A stretch of DNA of 27,838 bases, taken from the NCBI GenBank assembly GCA_023433445.1, contig JAEZCS010000195.1, forward strand, positions 1 through 27,838. Direction: 5' to 3'. This document shows, in pieces, positions 8,589 through 15,492 of this stretch (position 1 is its first letter; every line of letters starts with the position of its first letter). The stretch comes from Pseudomonadota bacterium. GTDB lineage: Bacteria; Pseudomonadota; Alphaproteobacteria; Sphingomonadales; Sphingomonadaceae. The position numbers were made by a program, and so were the translations under genes. The notes under the pieces are model-generated. The model saw only the letters and a list, made by a program, of their open reading frames with translations. It was not told the DNA's origin and did not search any database.

Positions 8589-8597
8589 GGGAGGAGG

Positions 8598-8626
8598 GCT
8601 ATAAAGAGTGAAGCGTGCCGGGCCAA
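8598..8626 (-). promoter_or_regulatory. Promoter of the trpG-D-C-moaC-moeA operon
   Basis: On the minus strand TTGGCC (8626-8621) and TATAGC (8603-8598) are spaced by 17 bp, a fair sigma70-type promoter. Only 9 nt separate the -10 hexamer from the trpG ATG, which would put the first transcribed base at or within about three bases of the start codon. The segment in between is pyrimidine-rich and has no Shine-Dalgarno sequence. Confidence 0.5.
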
Positions 8627-8649
8627 TCGGAATCGGCGCCAAGGCGCGT

Positions 8650-8674
8650 TGAACCCGTGGGTGACCATTGCGTT
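8650..8674 (+). promoter_or_regulatory. EcfG-like promoter (one mismatch)
   Basis: TGAAC at 8650-8654 and CGTT at 8671-8674 are spaced by exactly 16 bp. Only the first base departs from the GGAAC-N16-CGTT general-stress consensus. It precedes the small membrane-protein gene at 8707 by a suitable distance and points away from trpG. Confidence 0.45.
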
Positions 8675-8706
8675 TTCGTTCCCTGGCGAAAATGAGGGTA
8701 GGTCAT

Positions 8707-9108
8707 ATGAAACGCTATGCCTATGGTTGGATCACGGCCCTGTTTTTCCTGGTGTCCATCGCGGGGCACTGGTTGTTTGGCTGGTGGGCCTATGTCGATG
8801 ACGCTCGATCGCACGGGCAGGTGCCTGAATTGGCATCCTATGCCGTGGAAATGGGGCGGGATACATTCGAGAATTGGCAATCTGAGTTCCTCCAGTTGAT
8901 CTGGCAGGTCGTCGGCCTTGCCTATTTTCTCTATGTGGGATCGCCTGCCTCAAAGGAAAATGACGATCGGTTGGAAGCCAAAGTGGACGAGTTGCTGAAA
9001 ATCGCCGGCGGCAAGGATGCCGAGCAGTTGATCCGCGAAATCGACGACCGCTATTTGCGTGCTGAAGGCCATGCGAAGCCGCATGGCCATGACCTCGGAT
9101 ATGAATGA
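8707..9108 (+). CDS. Small two-helix membrane protein, DUF6766-like
   Basis: A 133-residue protein with a hydrophobic N-terminal helix (about 7-27, rich in Trp: WLFGWWAY), a central soluble stretch containing FENWQSEFLQL, and a second helix at about 60-78 (LIWQVVGLAYFLYVGS), then a charged tail ending in a His/Gly-rich end. The WQSEFLQL and GSPASK pattern recalls the uncharacterised DUF6766 family; that name is from memory and should be checked. The ATG at 8707 is preferred over 8668 because GAGGGTAGG lies upstream. A near-consensus EcfG promoter precedes it, and the hemerythrin gene follows 68 bp later, so a role in the envelope part of the general stress response is plausible but unproven. 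Confidence 0.82.
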   Translation: MKRYAYGWITALFFLVSIAGHWLFGWWAYVDDARSHGQVPELASYAVEMGRDTFENWQSEFLQLIWQVVGLAYFLYVGSPASKENDDRLEAKVDELLKIAGGKDAEQLIREIDDRYLRAEGHAKPHGHDLGYE

Positions 9109-9120
9109 GTTTCGCCTCGG

Positions 9121-9145
9121 GGAACCGGGACGCTGCTCAGCCGCT
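9121..9145 (+). promoter_or_regulatory. EcfG-like promoter of the hemerythrin gene (one mismatch)
   Basis: GGAAC at 9121-9125 and CGCT at 9142-9145 are spaced by 16 bp; the -10 element differs from CGTT at one base. It lies 31 bp ahead of the hemerythrin ATG. Because the mismatch is in the more critical -10 element, this call is weaker than the exact site at 4230. Confidence 0.4.
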
Positions 9146-9176
9146 TTCAGCAACATTGTTCGAGAGGAGGACGGAG

Positions 9177-9689
9177 ATGGCCAAAGCTGAGTTTACCGAC
9201 GCGATCGCCCTGTTGAAAGCAGATCATCGCAAGGTTGAGGAATTATTCGATCAGTTCGAAAAGGCGAGGGCTGCCAACCGGAAGCAGGAAATCGCGCGTC
9301 AGATCTGCACGGAGCTGAAAATCCACACGATGATCGAAGAAGAAATCTTCTACCCCGCATTCCGTGGGAAGATCGAGGATGACACATTGGATGAAGCCTA
9401 TGTCGAGCATGACGGTGCGAAGGTGCTGGTCAACGACATTGAGGCCGGATCTCCTGAAGACGATTTTTACGACGCCAAGGTCACTGTGCTGTCCGAAGAA
9501 GTGAAGCATCATGTGAAGGAAGAGGAGCGGCAGTCCGATGGCATGTTCGCGCAGTGTCGCAAGACCGATGTCGATCTGGTGGAGTTGCGCGATCAGATGA
9601 TGGCCCGCAAGCAGGAATTGATGGCGCAGGCGAAGGCGAGTGGCTTGCCCGTGGCGAAGCCGAAGGCCGTGCACCTGATAGCCGCTTGA
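9177..9689 (+). CDS. Hemerythrin HHE domain protein
   Basis: Predicted four-helix-bundle protein with a non-heme di-iron centre. Starting at the ATG at 9177 (AGGAGG-rich ribosome-binding site just upstream) it is 170 residues. Candidate iron ligands are His17 (ADHRKVEELF), His50 and Glu54 (HTMIEE), His78 (VEHDGAK), and His112 and Glu116 (HHVKEEE), which is the spacing of the HHE family. The tail from about 145 is basic and carries no recognisable domain. Such proteins are reported to bind oxygen or nitric oxide or to help in iron and oxidative stress; the actual ligand here is unknown. It follows a small membrane protein and has an EcfG-like promoter, consistent with stress induction. Confidence 0.93.
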   Translation: MAKAEFTDAIALLKADHRKVEELFDQFEKARAANRKQEIARQICTELKIHTMIEEEIFYPAFRGKIEDDTLDEAYVEHDGAKVLVNDIEAGSPEDDFYDAKVTVLSEEVKHHVKEEERQSDGMFAQCRKTDVDLVELRDQMMARKQELMAQAKASGLPVAKPKAVHLIAA

Positions 9690-9697
9690 TCCGGCAG

Positions 9698-9726
9698 TTG
9701 AAAAAGCCAGCGCATTATCCCATATG
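9698..9726 (+). promoter_or_regulatory. Candidate promoter of ssrA
   Basis: TTGAAA (9698-9703, 5 of 6 to TTGACA) and CATATG (9721-9726) are separated by 17 bp, just after the hemerythrin stop and ahead of the tmRNA. The weak -10 makes this tentative. A GCTGGG-TTCG-CCCGGC hairpin with a UUCG tetraloop follows at 9734-9749 and may mark the 5' end of the precursor. Confidence 0.35.
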
Positions 9727-9749
9727 CGTGAGTGCTGGGTTCGCCCGGC

Positions 9750-10090
9750 TATGGTGATAAATTGTGTCGTGCAATAGGCGCAGCGGACCCGGGGGCAGTA
9801 CCCGGCGGCTCCACCACATGTCCCGCAGCTCGGGGCGTCTGATGGGGCCGAACTAGGATCGACGTGTGTTGAAAAGCGATGTTTTCACCCGGCCTGAGTA
9901 AGCCGTAAAAATGTTCAAAACACGTAAGTGCCAACGATAACGAGGCTCTTGCTCTTGCTGCGTAATTGATGGCCTCACGGCCAGACATTACTCAAAAAGA
10001 ACGCGGTTGAACCCACCGGGCAACAGAAGGGAATTCAGCGGCTTCCGGAGGAGCCGGGCAACAGAATCCTCCGGACCCTGCCTCCAATTC
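9750..10090 (+). ncRNA. ssrA: tmRNA, circularly permuted two-piece form
   Basis: Rescues stalled ribosomes by acting as tRNA-Ala and then as a message for a degradation tag. The 3' acceptor part comes first: T-arm CCGGG-(GGCAGTA)-CCCGG at 9789-9805, acceptor strand CGGCTCC at 9806-9812, then A and an encoded CCA ending at 9816. A 27-nt spacer (9817-9843) follows and would be removed. The coding piece begins GGGGCCG at 9844, pairing over 7 bp with the acceptor strand and giving the G3-U70 alanine identity pair. The tag frame is at 9930-9965. A hairpin GGCC-TCAC-GGCC follows, and an H-type pseudoknot lies at 10040-10074 (CCGGAGGA pairs with TCCTCCGG). Exact 5' and 3' ends are approximate. The split form is the known alphaproteobacterial type. 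Confidence 0.93.
9930..9965 (+). other. tmRNA proteolysis-tag reading frame
   Basis: GCC is the resume codon and the frame reads ANDNEALALAA followed by TAA. The C-terminal Leu-Ala-Ala is the typical end recognised by ClpXP and related proteases. This stretch lies inside the coding piece of ssrA and is not an independent gene. Confidence 0.93.
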
Positions 10091-10343
10091 CGTGACTTAT
10101 ATAAATTCGCCTGCGGGTGGGTGGGCTCAGACGTGTCTAAAGCTCGTCAGCTACCGCGTGCGAATCGGCTTATGTAACCGAGACATCACGATTACATTTT
10201 TATGACAGTTGTAAGAAAAACTTACATCTCATTGAATTATAAGAAAAAATAATCCTTTCCGGCAACCTTTCGGCCGGTTGCGCTCTTGTCATCAAGATGA
10301 AATAATTCCGGCTATTGTAGAAAGTTTTTTCGGGAGAAATCGG
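10091..10343. other. AT-rich intergenic region with inverted repeats
   Basis: No gene is seen between the tmRNA and the exported TPR-like protein. The stretch is clearly richer in A and T than its surroundings, especially 10180-10340. It contains a perfect inverted repeat TGTAAG-N5-CTTACA at 10210-10226 and a second hairpin GCAACC-N8-GGTTGC at 10262-10281. Minus-strand elements GTCA, GTAA and GTCT at 11-bp steps (plus-strand 10203, 10192 and 10181) look like a degenerate Pho box pointing the wrong way. It probably holds the promoter and operators of the downstream gene. Confidence 0.5.
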
Positions 10344-10727
10344 ATGATCAAATTGGCGGCAATACTAGGGCTCGCACTATCGGCAGGCTTGCCTAATGTC
10401 GCTGCGGCGGCATCTGATGAAGTTGTTGTCGTCGGAGTGCCGGACGGCCGCCTTGCTGCTCCTGCGTTGATAGCGAAAGATTATGAAAAGGCTCTGCGCC
10501 GACTGGCGCCGATGTGGCCGGAAGGCGCGAATGACCCTGCTCGTCTTATCAATCTCGGCAATGCCTATGCGGGCCTTGGCAAGATGAAGGTAGCGCGCGA
10601 GGCGTATCGCTCGGCGCGCTTCGCTCCAGAGTCCACATTGGTGCTTGCCAATGGCGAGGTGGCATCCTCACGCGATGTCGCGCGCCGTGCCCTTGGGCGC
10701 CTTGAGGCAAGCTATGCGATGCGATGA
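10344..10727 (+). CDS. Exported TPR-like small protein
   Basis: A 127-residue protein with a Sec signal peptide (MIKLAAILGLALSAGLPNVAAAA, cleavage near residue 23) and one tetratricopeptide-like helical pair at about 63-96 (NDPARLINLGNAYAGLGK, then AREAYRSARFAP). It should act in the periplasm. The ATG at 10344 is preferred over 10278 because GGGAGA stands 7 nt upstream and the signal peptide begins there. A strong terminator follows, so it is probably transcribed alone. It lies immediately before the Pho-box-controlled lipoprotein/TonB-receptor cassette and may belong to that module, but no specific function can be given. Confidence 0.85.
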   Translation: MIKLAAILGLALSAGLPNVAAAASDEVVVVGVPDGRLAAPALIAKDYEKALRRLAPMWPEGANDPARLINLGNAYAGLGKMKVAREAYRSARFAPESTLVLANGEVASSRDVARRALGRLEASYAMR

Positions 10728-10750
10728 GCGTCAGCTTTGATTGAACAAAG

Positions 10751-10785
10751 AAGCGTCATCCGTGAGGGTGGCGCTTTCCTTTTTT
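10751..10785 (+). terminator. Rho-independent terminator after the TPR-like gene
   Basis: AAGCGTCATCC (10751-10761) pairs with GGGTGGCGCTT (10766-10776) over 11 bp with two G-U pairs, closing a GTGA tetraloop, and is followed by a TCCTTTTTT tract to 10785. It begins 23 bp after the stop codon. Confidence 0.87.
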
Positions 10786-10814
10786 GCGTGACCCTCTTCG
10801 TCAAATTGCAACAA

Positions 10815-10875
10815 TAGTCTTTGAACTGTCACGCAATAGTCATGCGTACGTCACCGAAGCAAAATGTGTCTGTCA
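10815..10875 (+). promoter_or_regulatory. Pho-box-like array before lipoprotein/TonB receptor
   Basis: GTC-type elements recur on an exact 11-bp period: GTCT at 10817, GTCA at 10828, 10839 and 10850, and a further GTCA at 10872 (two periods on). PhoB dimers bind tandem 11-bp units of the CTGTCAT type, and this array reproduces that layout in the plus orientation. It lies about 110-170 bp before the lipoprotein start. The 5' untranslated region that follows contains a CTGCCGC-N8-GCGGCAG hairpin at 10890-10911. Confidence 0.7.
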
Positions 10876-10985
10876 TCTGCCGCGCCTAGCTGCCGCAACT
10901 GAGGGCGGCAGGGGGCGTTGTCCGATTCGAAATCCCCTTCGCTCCGCATCCTAACATAAACCGGCATCGCCGGAGCGGAGACGAC

Positions 10986-12575
10986 ATGGTCAAGACTAAT
11001 CGCATCACTACAATCCTGATGGCGGGCTGCGCCTGCGCCGCGCTGAGCGCTTGCGGCGCCGACAATATCGCATCGCCGGGCGAAGGCACCATCGTCATAC
11101 CCGCGCCGACGCCAACTCCGACGCCTGGTACGCCCACGCCAACTCCCACGCCCGGCGTCGTTACACCGGCTGCCAACTGTCCGAGCATTGCCGGCTCTGA
11201 CCAGCTGACTGACTTGGGTACGATCTCCAACGGCACGAGCACCTGGCGCAATTGCGGCTTCCCGTCGCGGTTCAACAGCTCGACCGCCATCGCGAAGGTC
11301 GCAGGCGTGATCTATTCGATGCCCGGCCGGGTCGATGTCGGCACCGATCAGGGCGCTGCCAGCACCAACACAGTCGTGACGCTCAGCATCGATCCTGGCG
11401 TGGTCATCTTCGCTGGCACTGGCAATACCTTCCTGGCGGTCAATCGCGGCAACAAGATCAACGCCGTGGGCACCGCGTCGCAGCCGATTATCTTCACCAG
11501 CCGTGAAAACGTGCTCGGCACCGCGAACGATCAATCGTCGGGCCAGTGGGGCGGCGTCGTGCTGCTGGGACGCGCCAAGATCACCGACTGCCTTGCTCCC
11601 GCAGCGGCTCCAGGCACCACGGCGTGCGAACGTGACACCGAAGGTGCCAGCAACGCACTATATGGCGGTGCCAACGATGCCGACAACTCGGGCCGCATGA
11701 GCTACGTGCAGATCCGCTATTCCGGCTTCGTCCTTTCGGGTTCGAGCGAACTTCAGGGACTGACCCCCTCGGGCGTTGGTACTGGTACCCAGCTTGATCA
11801 CATCCAGGTCCACAACAGCTCGGACGACGGCATCGAGATTTTCGGCGGCAGCGTCCATCCGCGCTACCTTGTGCTCACCGGCAACGAGGACGACAATCTG
11901 GACACGGACGTCGGCTATCGCGGCACTGTTCAGTATCTGCTGAGCATTCAACGCGCCGGCAACGACATTGGCGACAGCTTCCTGGAAACCGATTCGAACG
12001 GCGGTTCCGCATCCAACAACGGTGAAGATGCGCTGCCTCGCCAGTATCTGAAGGTGGCCAACTTCACCGCTATCCACCGTTCGACGACGGGTTCCAACGG
12101 TTCGGCCATGCTGCTGCGCGGCGGTGCCGACCTGACGCTGGTAAATGGCCTGGTCGTTAGCCCGAACTCGACCTGCCTGCGCATCGACAGCACGACGACG
12201 ACCCGCGATGCCGATCCGGCGCTGGAAGATGCAGGCAAGCCGCGCTACATCTCGGTTTCGATGCAGTGCTCGGGAACGCCCTATGCTGGTCAGCGTGGCG
12301 TGACGGCAGCCGTAGTCCAGTCGATCTTCGAAGCAGGTCCGAACAGCACGATCAGCTACACTCCGTCGCTGACCAGCCTGTTCATCAACGGTCCGACCGA
12401 AACGGCGCGCCCAGCGACGGATCCCAAGACGATCGACGCTGCCTTTACGAGCACCAATTATGTTGGCGCGGTCAAGGATAGCAATGACACCTGGTATGCC
12501 GGTTGGACCTGCAACTCCGTGACGGCCAGCTTCGGAAGCGCCAGCGGCAACTGCACGGATATCCCGACGACCTGA
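10986..12575 (+). CDS. Surface-type lipoprotein, ElpS-like by context
   Basis: A 529-residue lipoprotein: signal peptide MVKTNRITTILMAGCACAAL with lipobox LSAC (Cys23), a Pro/Thr-repeat linker at about 38-60, then a long Gly/Ser/Asn/Asp-rich domain with repeated short beta-type segments (for example HIQVHNSSDDGIEIFGG) that suggests a right-handed beta-helix. Expected location is the outer membrane, possibly exposed. It is preceded by a Pho-box-like array and followed by a TonB-dependent receptor. In Caulobacter crescentus the phosphate-starvation lipoprotein ElpS is encoded beside a T2SS that is needed for its release; the same arrangement here suggests a counterpart. Homology to ElpS itself was not tested. 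Several Cys pairs late in the protein could form disulfides. Confidence 0.85.
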   Translation: MVKTNRITTILMAGCACAALSACGADNIASPGEGTIVIPAPTPTPTPGTPTPTPTPGVVTPAANCPSIAGSDQLTDLGTISNGTSTWRNCGFPSRFNSSTAIAKVAGVIYSMPGRVDVGTDQGAASTNTVVTLSIDPGVVIFAGTGNTFLAVNRGNKINAVGTASQPIIFTSRENVLGTANDQSSGQWGGVVLLGRAKITDCLAPAAAPGTTACERDTEGASNALYGGANDADNSGRMSYVQIRYSGFVLSGSSELQGLTPSGVGTGTQLDHIQVHNSSDDGIEIFGGSVHPRYLVLTGNEDDNLDTDVGYRGTVQYLLSIQRAGNDIGDSFLETDSNGGSASNNGEDALPRQYLKVANFTAIHRSTTGSNGSAMLLRGGADLTLVNGLVVSPNSTCLRIDSTTTTRDADPALEDAGKPRYISVSMQCSGTPYAGQRGVTAAVVQSIFEAGPNSTISYTPSLTSLFINGPTETARPATDPKTIDAAFTSTNYVGAVKDSNDTWYAGWTCNSVTASFGSASGNCTDIPTT

Positions 12576-12594
12576 TCTGACCTGACCTCAACAG

Positions 12595-12633
12595 GGGCGG
12601 GGGAGCGTGCAACGGCGCTTCCCCGCCCTCTTT
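12595..12633 (+). terminator. Hairpin between lipoprotein and TonB receptor genes
   Basis: GGGCGGGGGAGCG (12595-12607) pairs with CGCTTCCCCGCCC (12616-12628) over 13 bp with one G-U, followed by TCTTT. The T tract is short and the receptor start is only 38 bp away with its own ribosome-binding site. It is therefore better read as a partial terminator or an mRNA-stabilising hairpin that lowers receptor output relative to the lipoprotein. Confidence 0.6.
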
Positions 12634-12666
12634 GCGAAGAATTTCATCCCAAGGGGGACTTAAGCC

Positions 12667-15369
12667 ATGTCGAAGCCGCTCAGCCTGGCTCGCCTGCTGC
12701 TCATTACATCCGCGCTGTCCGCTCCGTCTGTGATGGCGCAGACCTCAACCGGTTCTACGCCCTCGACAGGCGATTCCGCTCCGACGTCTGGTGTGCCAAG
12801 TGCTTCGGAGGAAGCCGACGCGCAGACCGGAAATGTCGACATTTCGATCCCCGGTTCCGACATCGTCGTGACTGGTCGGCGCACCACCAACGTGTCGCAG
12901 GCCGCGCCGCAGGTCGTGAACATCCTGTCGGCCGCGGACATCAAGCGCACCGGCGAAGGCGATATCGCAGGGTCGTTGCAGCGCGTCACCGGCCTTTCGG
13001 TCGTGTCGGGCGGCTACGTCTATGTGCGCGGCCTTGGCGACCGATATTCGCTGGCGCTGCTCAACGGCTCTCCGTTGCCTAGCCCCGAACCACTCAAGCG
13101 CGTCGTTCCTCTCGACATCTTTCCGACGAGCGTGATCGCTTCCACGTTGGTGCAGAAGAGCTTTTCCGCGAACTTCCCCGGCGAGTTCGGCGGCGGCGTC
13201 ATCAACCTGACGACGAAGGCCATTCCGGTCGAGAGTTACCTGGAAATTGGAGTCGGCAGCTCGGCGAACACAGAAACGTCGGGTCAGCTTGGCTACACCC
13301 ATTATGGCAGCAAATCGGATTGGACCGGCTTCGATGACGGCACTCGCGATCTGCCTGGTCGCCTTGCCAACGCCATCAACAGCGGCACGCCTTTTTCCAA
13401 CATCCCACGGGCAGATCTGCGCGCCATCGCGACCCAGTTCCAGAACAGCAACACTTCTGTCGTGCAGCGCACCAACAGCCTGCCGTTCAACTTTTCCGCT
13501 TCGATCAACGGCGGCACCGCGGTCGACGTTGGCAGTGATGGCCGCCTTGGCATCCTTGCCACCGCATCCTACAGCAACAAGTGGCGGACGCGTGAAAACC
13601 TGCAGCAGGCGTCATTGGATGTGGCTGCCGGCGCGGGCCGCAACTTTAACCAGGTCAGCACCGAAAATGATGTGACGGTGAATGGCCTGCTGGGCTTTGG
13701 CCTCGAACTTGGCAGTCAGAAGCTCCGCTGGACCAACCTCTACATCCGCGACACGCTGAAGCGCAGCGCCCTCGCGATTGGCCAGAATGACGGCCAGATC
13801 CAGGGTGCGGATTATCTCAATCAGCAAACCGGCTGGTATGAGCGGCAGCTGATTGACACCCATATGGTCAGCGAATTTAAGCTCAGCGAAGCGCTAAGCC
13901 TGGACGTGCGCGGTGGCTATTCCAATTCGCAACGGGAAGCGCCCTATGAGCGTGAGTTTGAATATGTACGCACCAACCGCGATCTGGCAGTCGATCCCGT
14001 CGGCGACCGCTTCGTCAATGCGCTCAACCGCCAGCGCGGTGACGCGTCGATCACCTTCAGCGACCTGAATGAAAATCTGTGGTCGGCTGGCTGGGATCTC
14101 AGCTATAAATTCTCGCGCGATGTGTCAGCGACGGTTGGCTATGCGTTCAGCGACACAAAGCGGCGGTCGTCGCGCTATGAACTGCATTTCGATGCCTTCA
14201 ATTTGCCGCTCCCGGTACAGCAGTTGCGCCCGGACTATCTGCTGTCGGACGCGTCGATCGAGCTGTTCGACATCAGCCTGCTGGAGTTTTCGGGCAACTA
14301 CCCCGTTTATGACGCCGCTATGCGTACCCATGCGGGCTATGCTCAAGTGAAGGCATCGGTGCTGCCAGGTCTGTCGTTCGACGCTGGCGTTCGTTACGAA
14401 AAGGGTCGGCAGTCTGTGACCGGCGTCGATGTTTACAACACCGGGGTGACGCCGTTCAACCAGATCCGCAACGACTATTGGCTGCCCGCCGTCACCGTCA
14501 CCCTCGAGGCGGCGAAGGACCTGCAGTTCCGATTGAGCGGATCTAAGACCATAGCCCGGCCGCAGTTCCGCGAGCTGATCGCCCAACCCTATCTGGACAC
14601 TGAGTCCAACCGCTTCTTCCGTGGCAATCCTTTCCTGCAGGACAGCGAGTTGTGGAACGGCGACATCCGTGCTGAATGGTATATCGGGCGTGAAGAACGT
14701 CTGACGGCCGCTGCCTTCTACAAGAAGATCAAGAACCCCATTGAAACCTTCACGACAATCACCGACACCTATGCGGTGACGACCAGCTTCGCGAACGCAC
14801 CCGAAGCTCAGTTGTACGGCGTGGAGTTGGAGGCGCAGAAACATTTGCCGCTTGATGGCTGGTCCGACGCGCCCTTCTTCCAGACGCGGCGCATCGTTCT
14901 GATCGGCAATTATACCTATACCCAGTCAGAACTGAAGGTGAGTGAGGGGGACACCACCATCCCTTACACCTACACTACGGGGCCACTGCCAGCCGCATCC
15001 GATTATTTCATCGATGGCGTGCCCCTGACTGGTCAGTCGGACCATCTGGTGAACTTCCAGATCGGACTTGAGGATACGGACAGGCTGTCGCAGCAGACTC
15101 TGTTGCTCACCTACGCCAGCCCCCGCGTCACAAGCCGTGGACCCAATCTTCAGCCCGATATCAAGGAAAAGCCGGGGTTGACGCTCGACTTCGTGGCACG
15201 TCAAGGCGTGACCCTGCCGGGCGGAGTGAAGAGCGAGTTCAAGTTCGAAGCGCGCAACATTACCGGCCGTAAGTTTCAGGAGGTTCAGCAGCAGGGCGGG
15301 AACAAGGTTTTCTACAACCGCTACAAGATCGGGACGACTATCGCGGCTTCACTTACCGTCGCCTTCTGA
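12667..15369 (+). CDS. TonB-dependent outer-membrane receptor
   Basis: A 900-residue outer-membrane receptor expected to import a ligand using TonB energy. It has a signal peptide (cleavage near VMA24-Q25), a low-complexity Ser/Thr stretch, a TonB-box-like DIVVTG at about 65-70, then the plug domain with PQVVNILSAADI, YVYVRGLGDRY and GGGVINLTTK, and a long 22-strand-type barrel ending in ASLTVAF with a terminal Phe. AAGGGGGA lies 10 nt before the ATG. It is the partner of the upstream lipoprotein and probably shares its Pho-box-controlled promoter. The ligand is unknown; a phosphorus-containing compound is inferred from regulation only. A strong terminator follows. Confidence 0.95.
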   Translation: MSKPLSLARLLLITSALSAPSVMAQTSTGSTPSTGDSAPTSGVPSASEEADAQTGNVDISIPGSDIVVTGRRTTNVSQAAPQVVNILSAADIKRTGEGDIAGSLQRVTGLSVVSGGYVYVRGLGDRYSLALLNGSPLPSPEPLKRVVPLDIFPTSVIASTLVQKSFSANFPGEFGGGVINLTTKAIPVESYLEIGVGSSANTETSGQLGYTHYGSKSDWTGFDDGTRDLPGRLANAINSGTPFSNIPRADLRAIATQFQNSNTSVVQRTNSLPFNFSASINGGTAVDVGSDGRLGILATASYSNKWRTRENLQQASLDVAAGAGRNFNQVSTENDVTVNGLLGFGLELGSQKLRWTNLYIRDTLKRSALAIGQNDGQIQGADYLNQQTGWYERQLIDTHMVSEFKLSEALSLDVRGGYSNSQREAPYEREFEYVRTNRDLAVDPVGDRFVNALNRQRGDASITFSDLNENLWSAGWDLSYKFSRDVSATVGYAFSDTKRRSSRYELHFDAFNLPLPVQQLRPDYLLSDASIELFDISLLEFSGNYPVYDAAMRTHAGYAQVKASVLPGLSFDAGVRYEKGRQSVTGVDVYNTGVTPFNQIRNDYWLPAVTVTLEAAKDLQFRLSGSKTIARPQFRELIAQPYLDTESNRFFRGNPFLQDSELWNGDIRAEWYIGREERLTAAAFYKKIKNPIETFTTITDTYAVTTSFANAPEAQLYGVELEAQKHLPLDGWSDAPFFQTRRIVLIGNYTYTQSELKVSEGDTTIPYTYTTGPLPAASDYFIDGVPLTGQSDHLVNFQIGLEDTDRLSQQTLLLTYASPRVTSRGPNLQPDIKEKPGLTLDFVARQGVTLPGGVKSEFKFEARNITGRKFQEVQQQGGNKVFYNRYKIGTTIAASLTVAF

Positions 15370-15390
15370 TCTCCTCTAAATTGGCTAAGC

Positions 15391-15434
15391 AAAGCGGCCG
15401 ATCCGCATGGCGCGGGTCGGCCGCTTTGTCGTTT
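15391..15434 (+). terminator. Rho-independent terminator after the TonB receptor
   Basis: AAAGCGGCCGATCCGC (15391-15406) pairs with GCGGGTCGGCCGCTTT (15412-15427), a 16-bp stem with one G-U and a 5-nt loop, followed by a T-rich stretch. It begins 21 bp after the receptor stop and closes the lipoprotein/receptor unit. Confidence 0.93.
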
Positions 15435-15492
15435 ACGGGCTTCGCGCGTTGTTCCGATCTGTGATAGCTTATTATGGCAAACGGAGCTGGCG

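Noticed and set aside
9734..9749. GCTGGG-TTCG-CCCGGC hairpin as terminator of the hemerythrin gene
   Set aside because: No T tract follows it; it is more likely part of the tmRNA precursor.
9749..9988. 79-residue minus-strand frame across the tmRNA
   Set aside because: The stretch is fully explained by the two-piece ssrA structure; no ribosome-binding site or family was seen.
10135..10149. GTCT-N7-GTCA pair as a Pho box
   Set aside because: Only two units with 11-bp spacing and no further phased elements; easily due to chance.
10181..10206. Reverse-oriented 11-bp-phased Pho-box-like elements before the TPR-like gene
   Set aside because: Only one of three units is a full GTCA, and the orientation points toward the tmRNA rather than the gene, so it was not listed as a Pho box.
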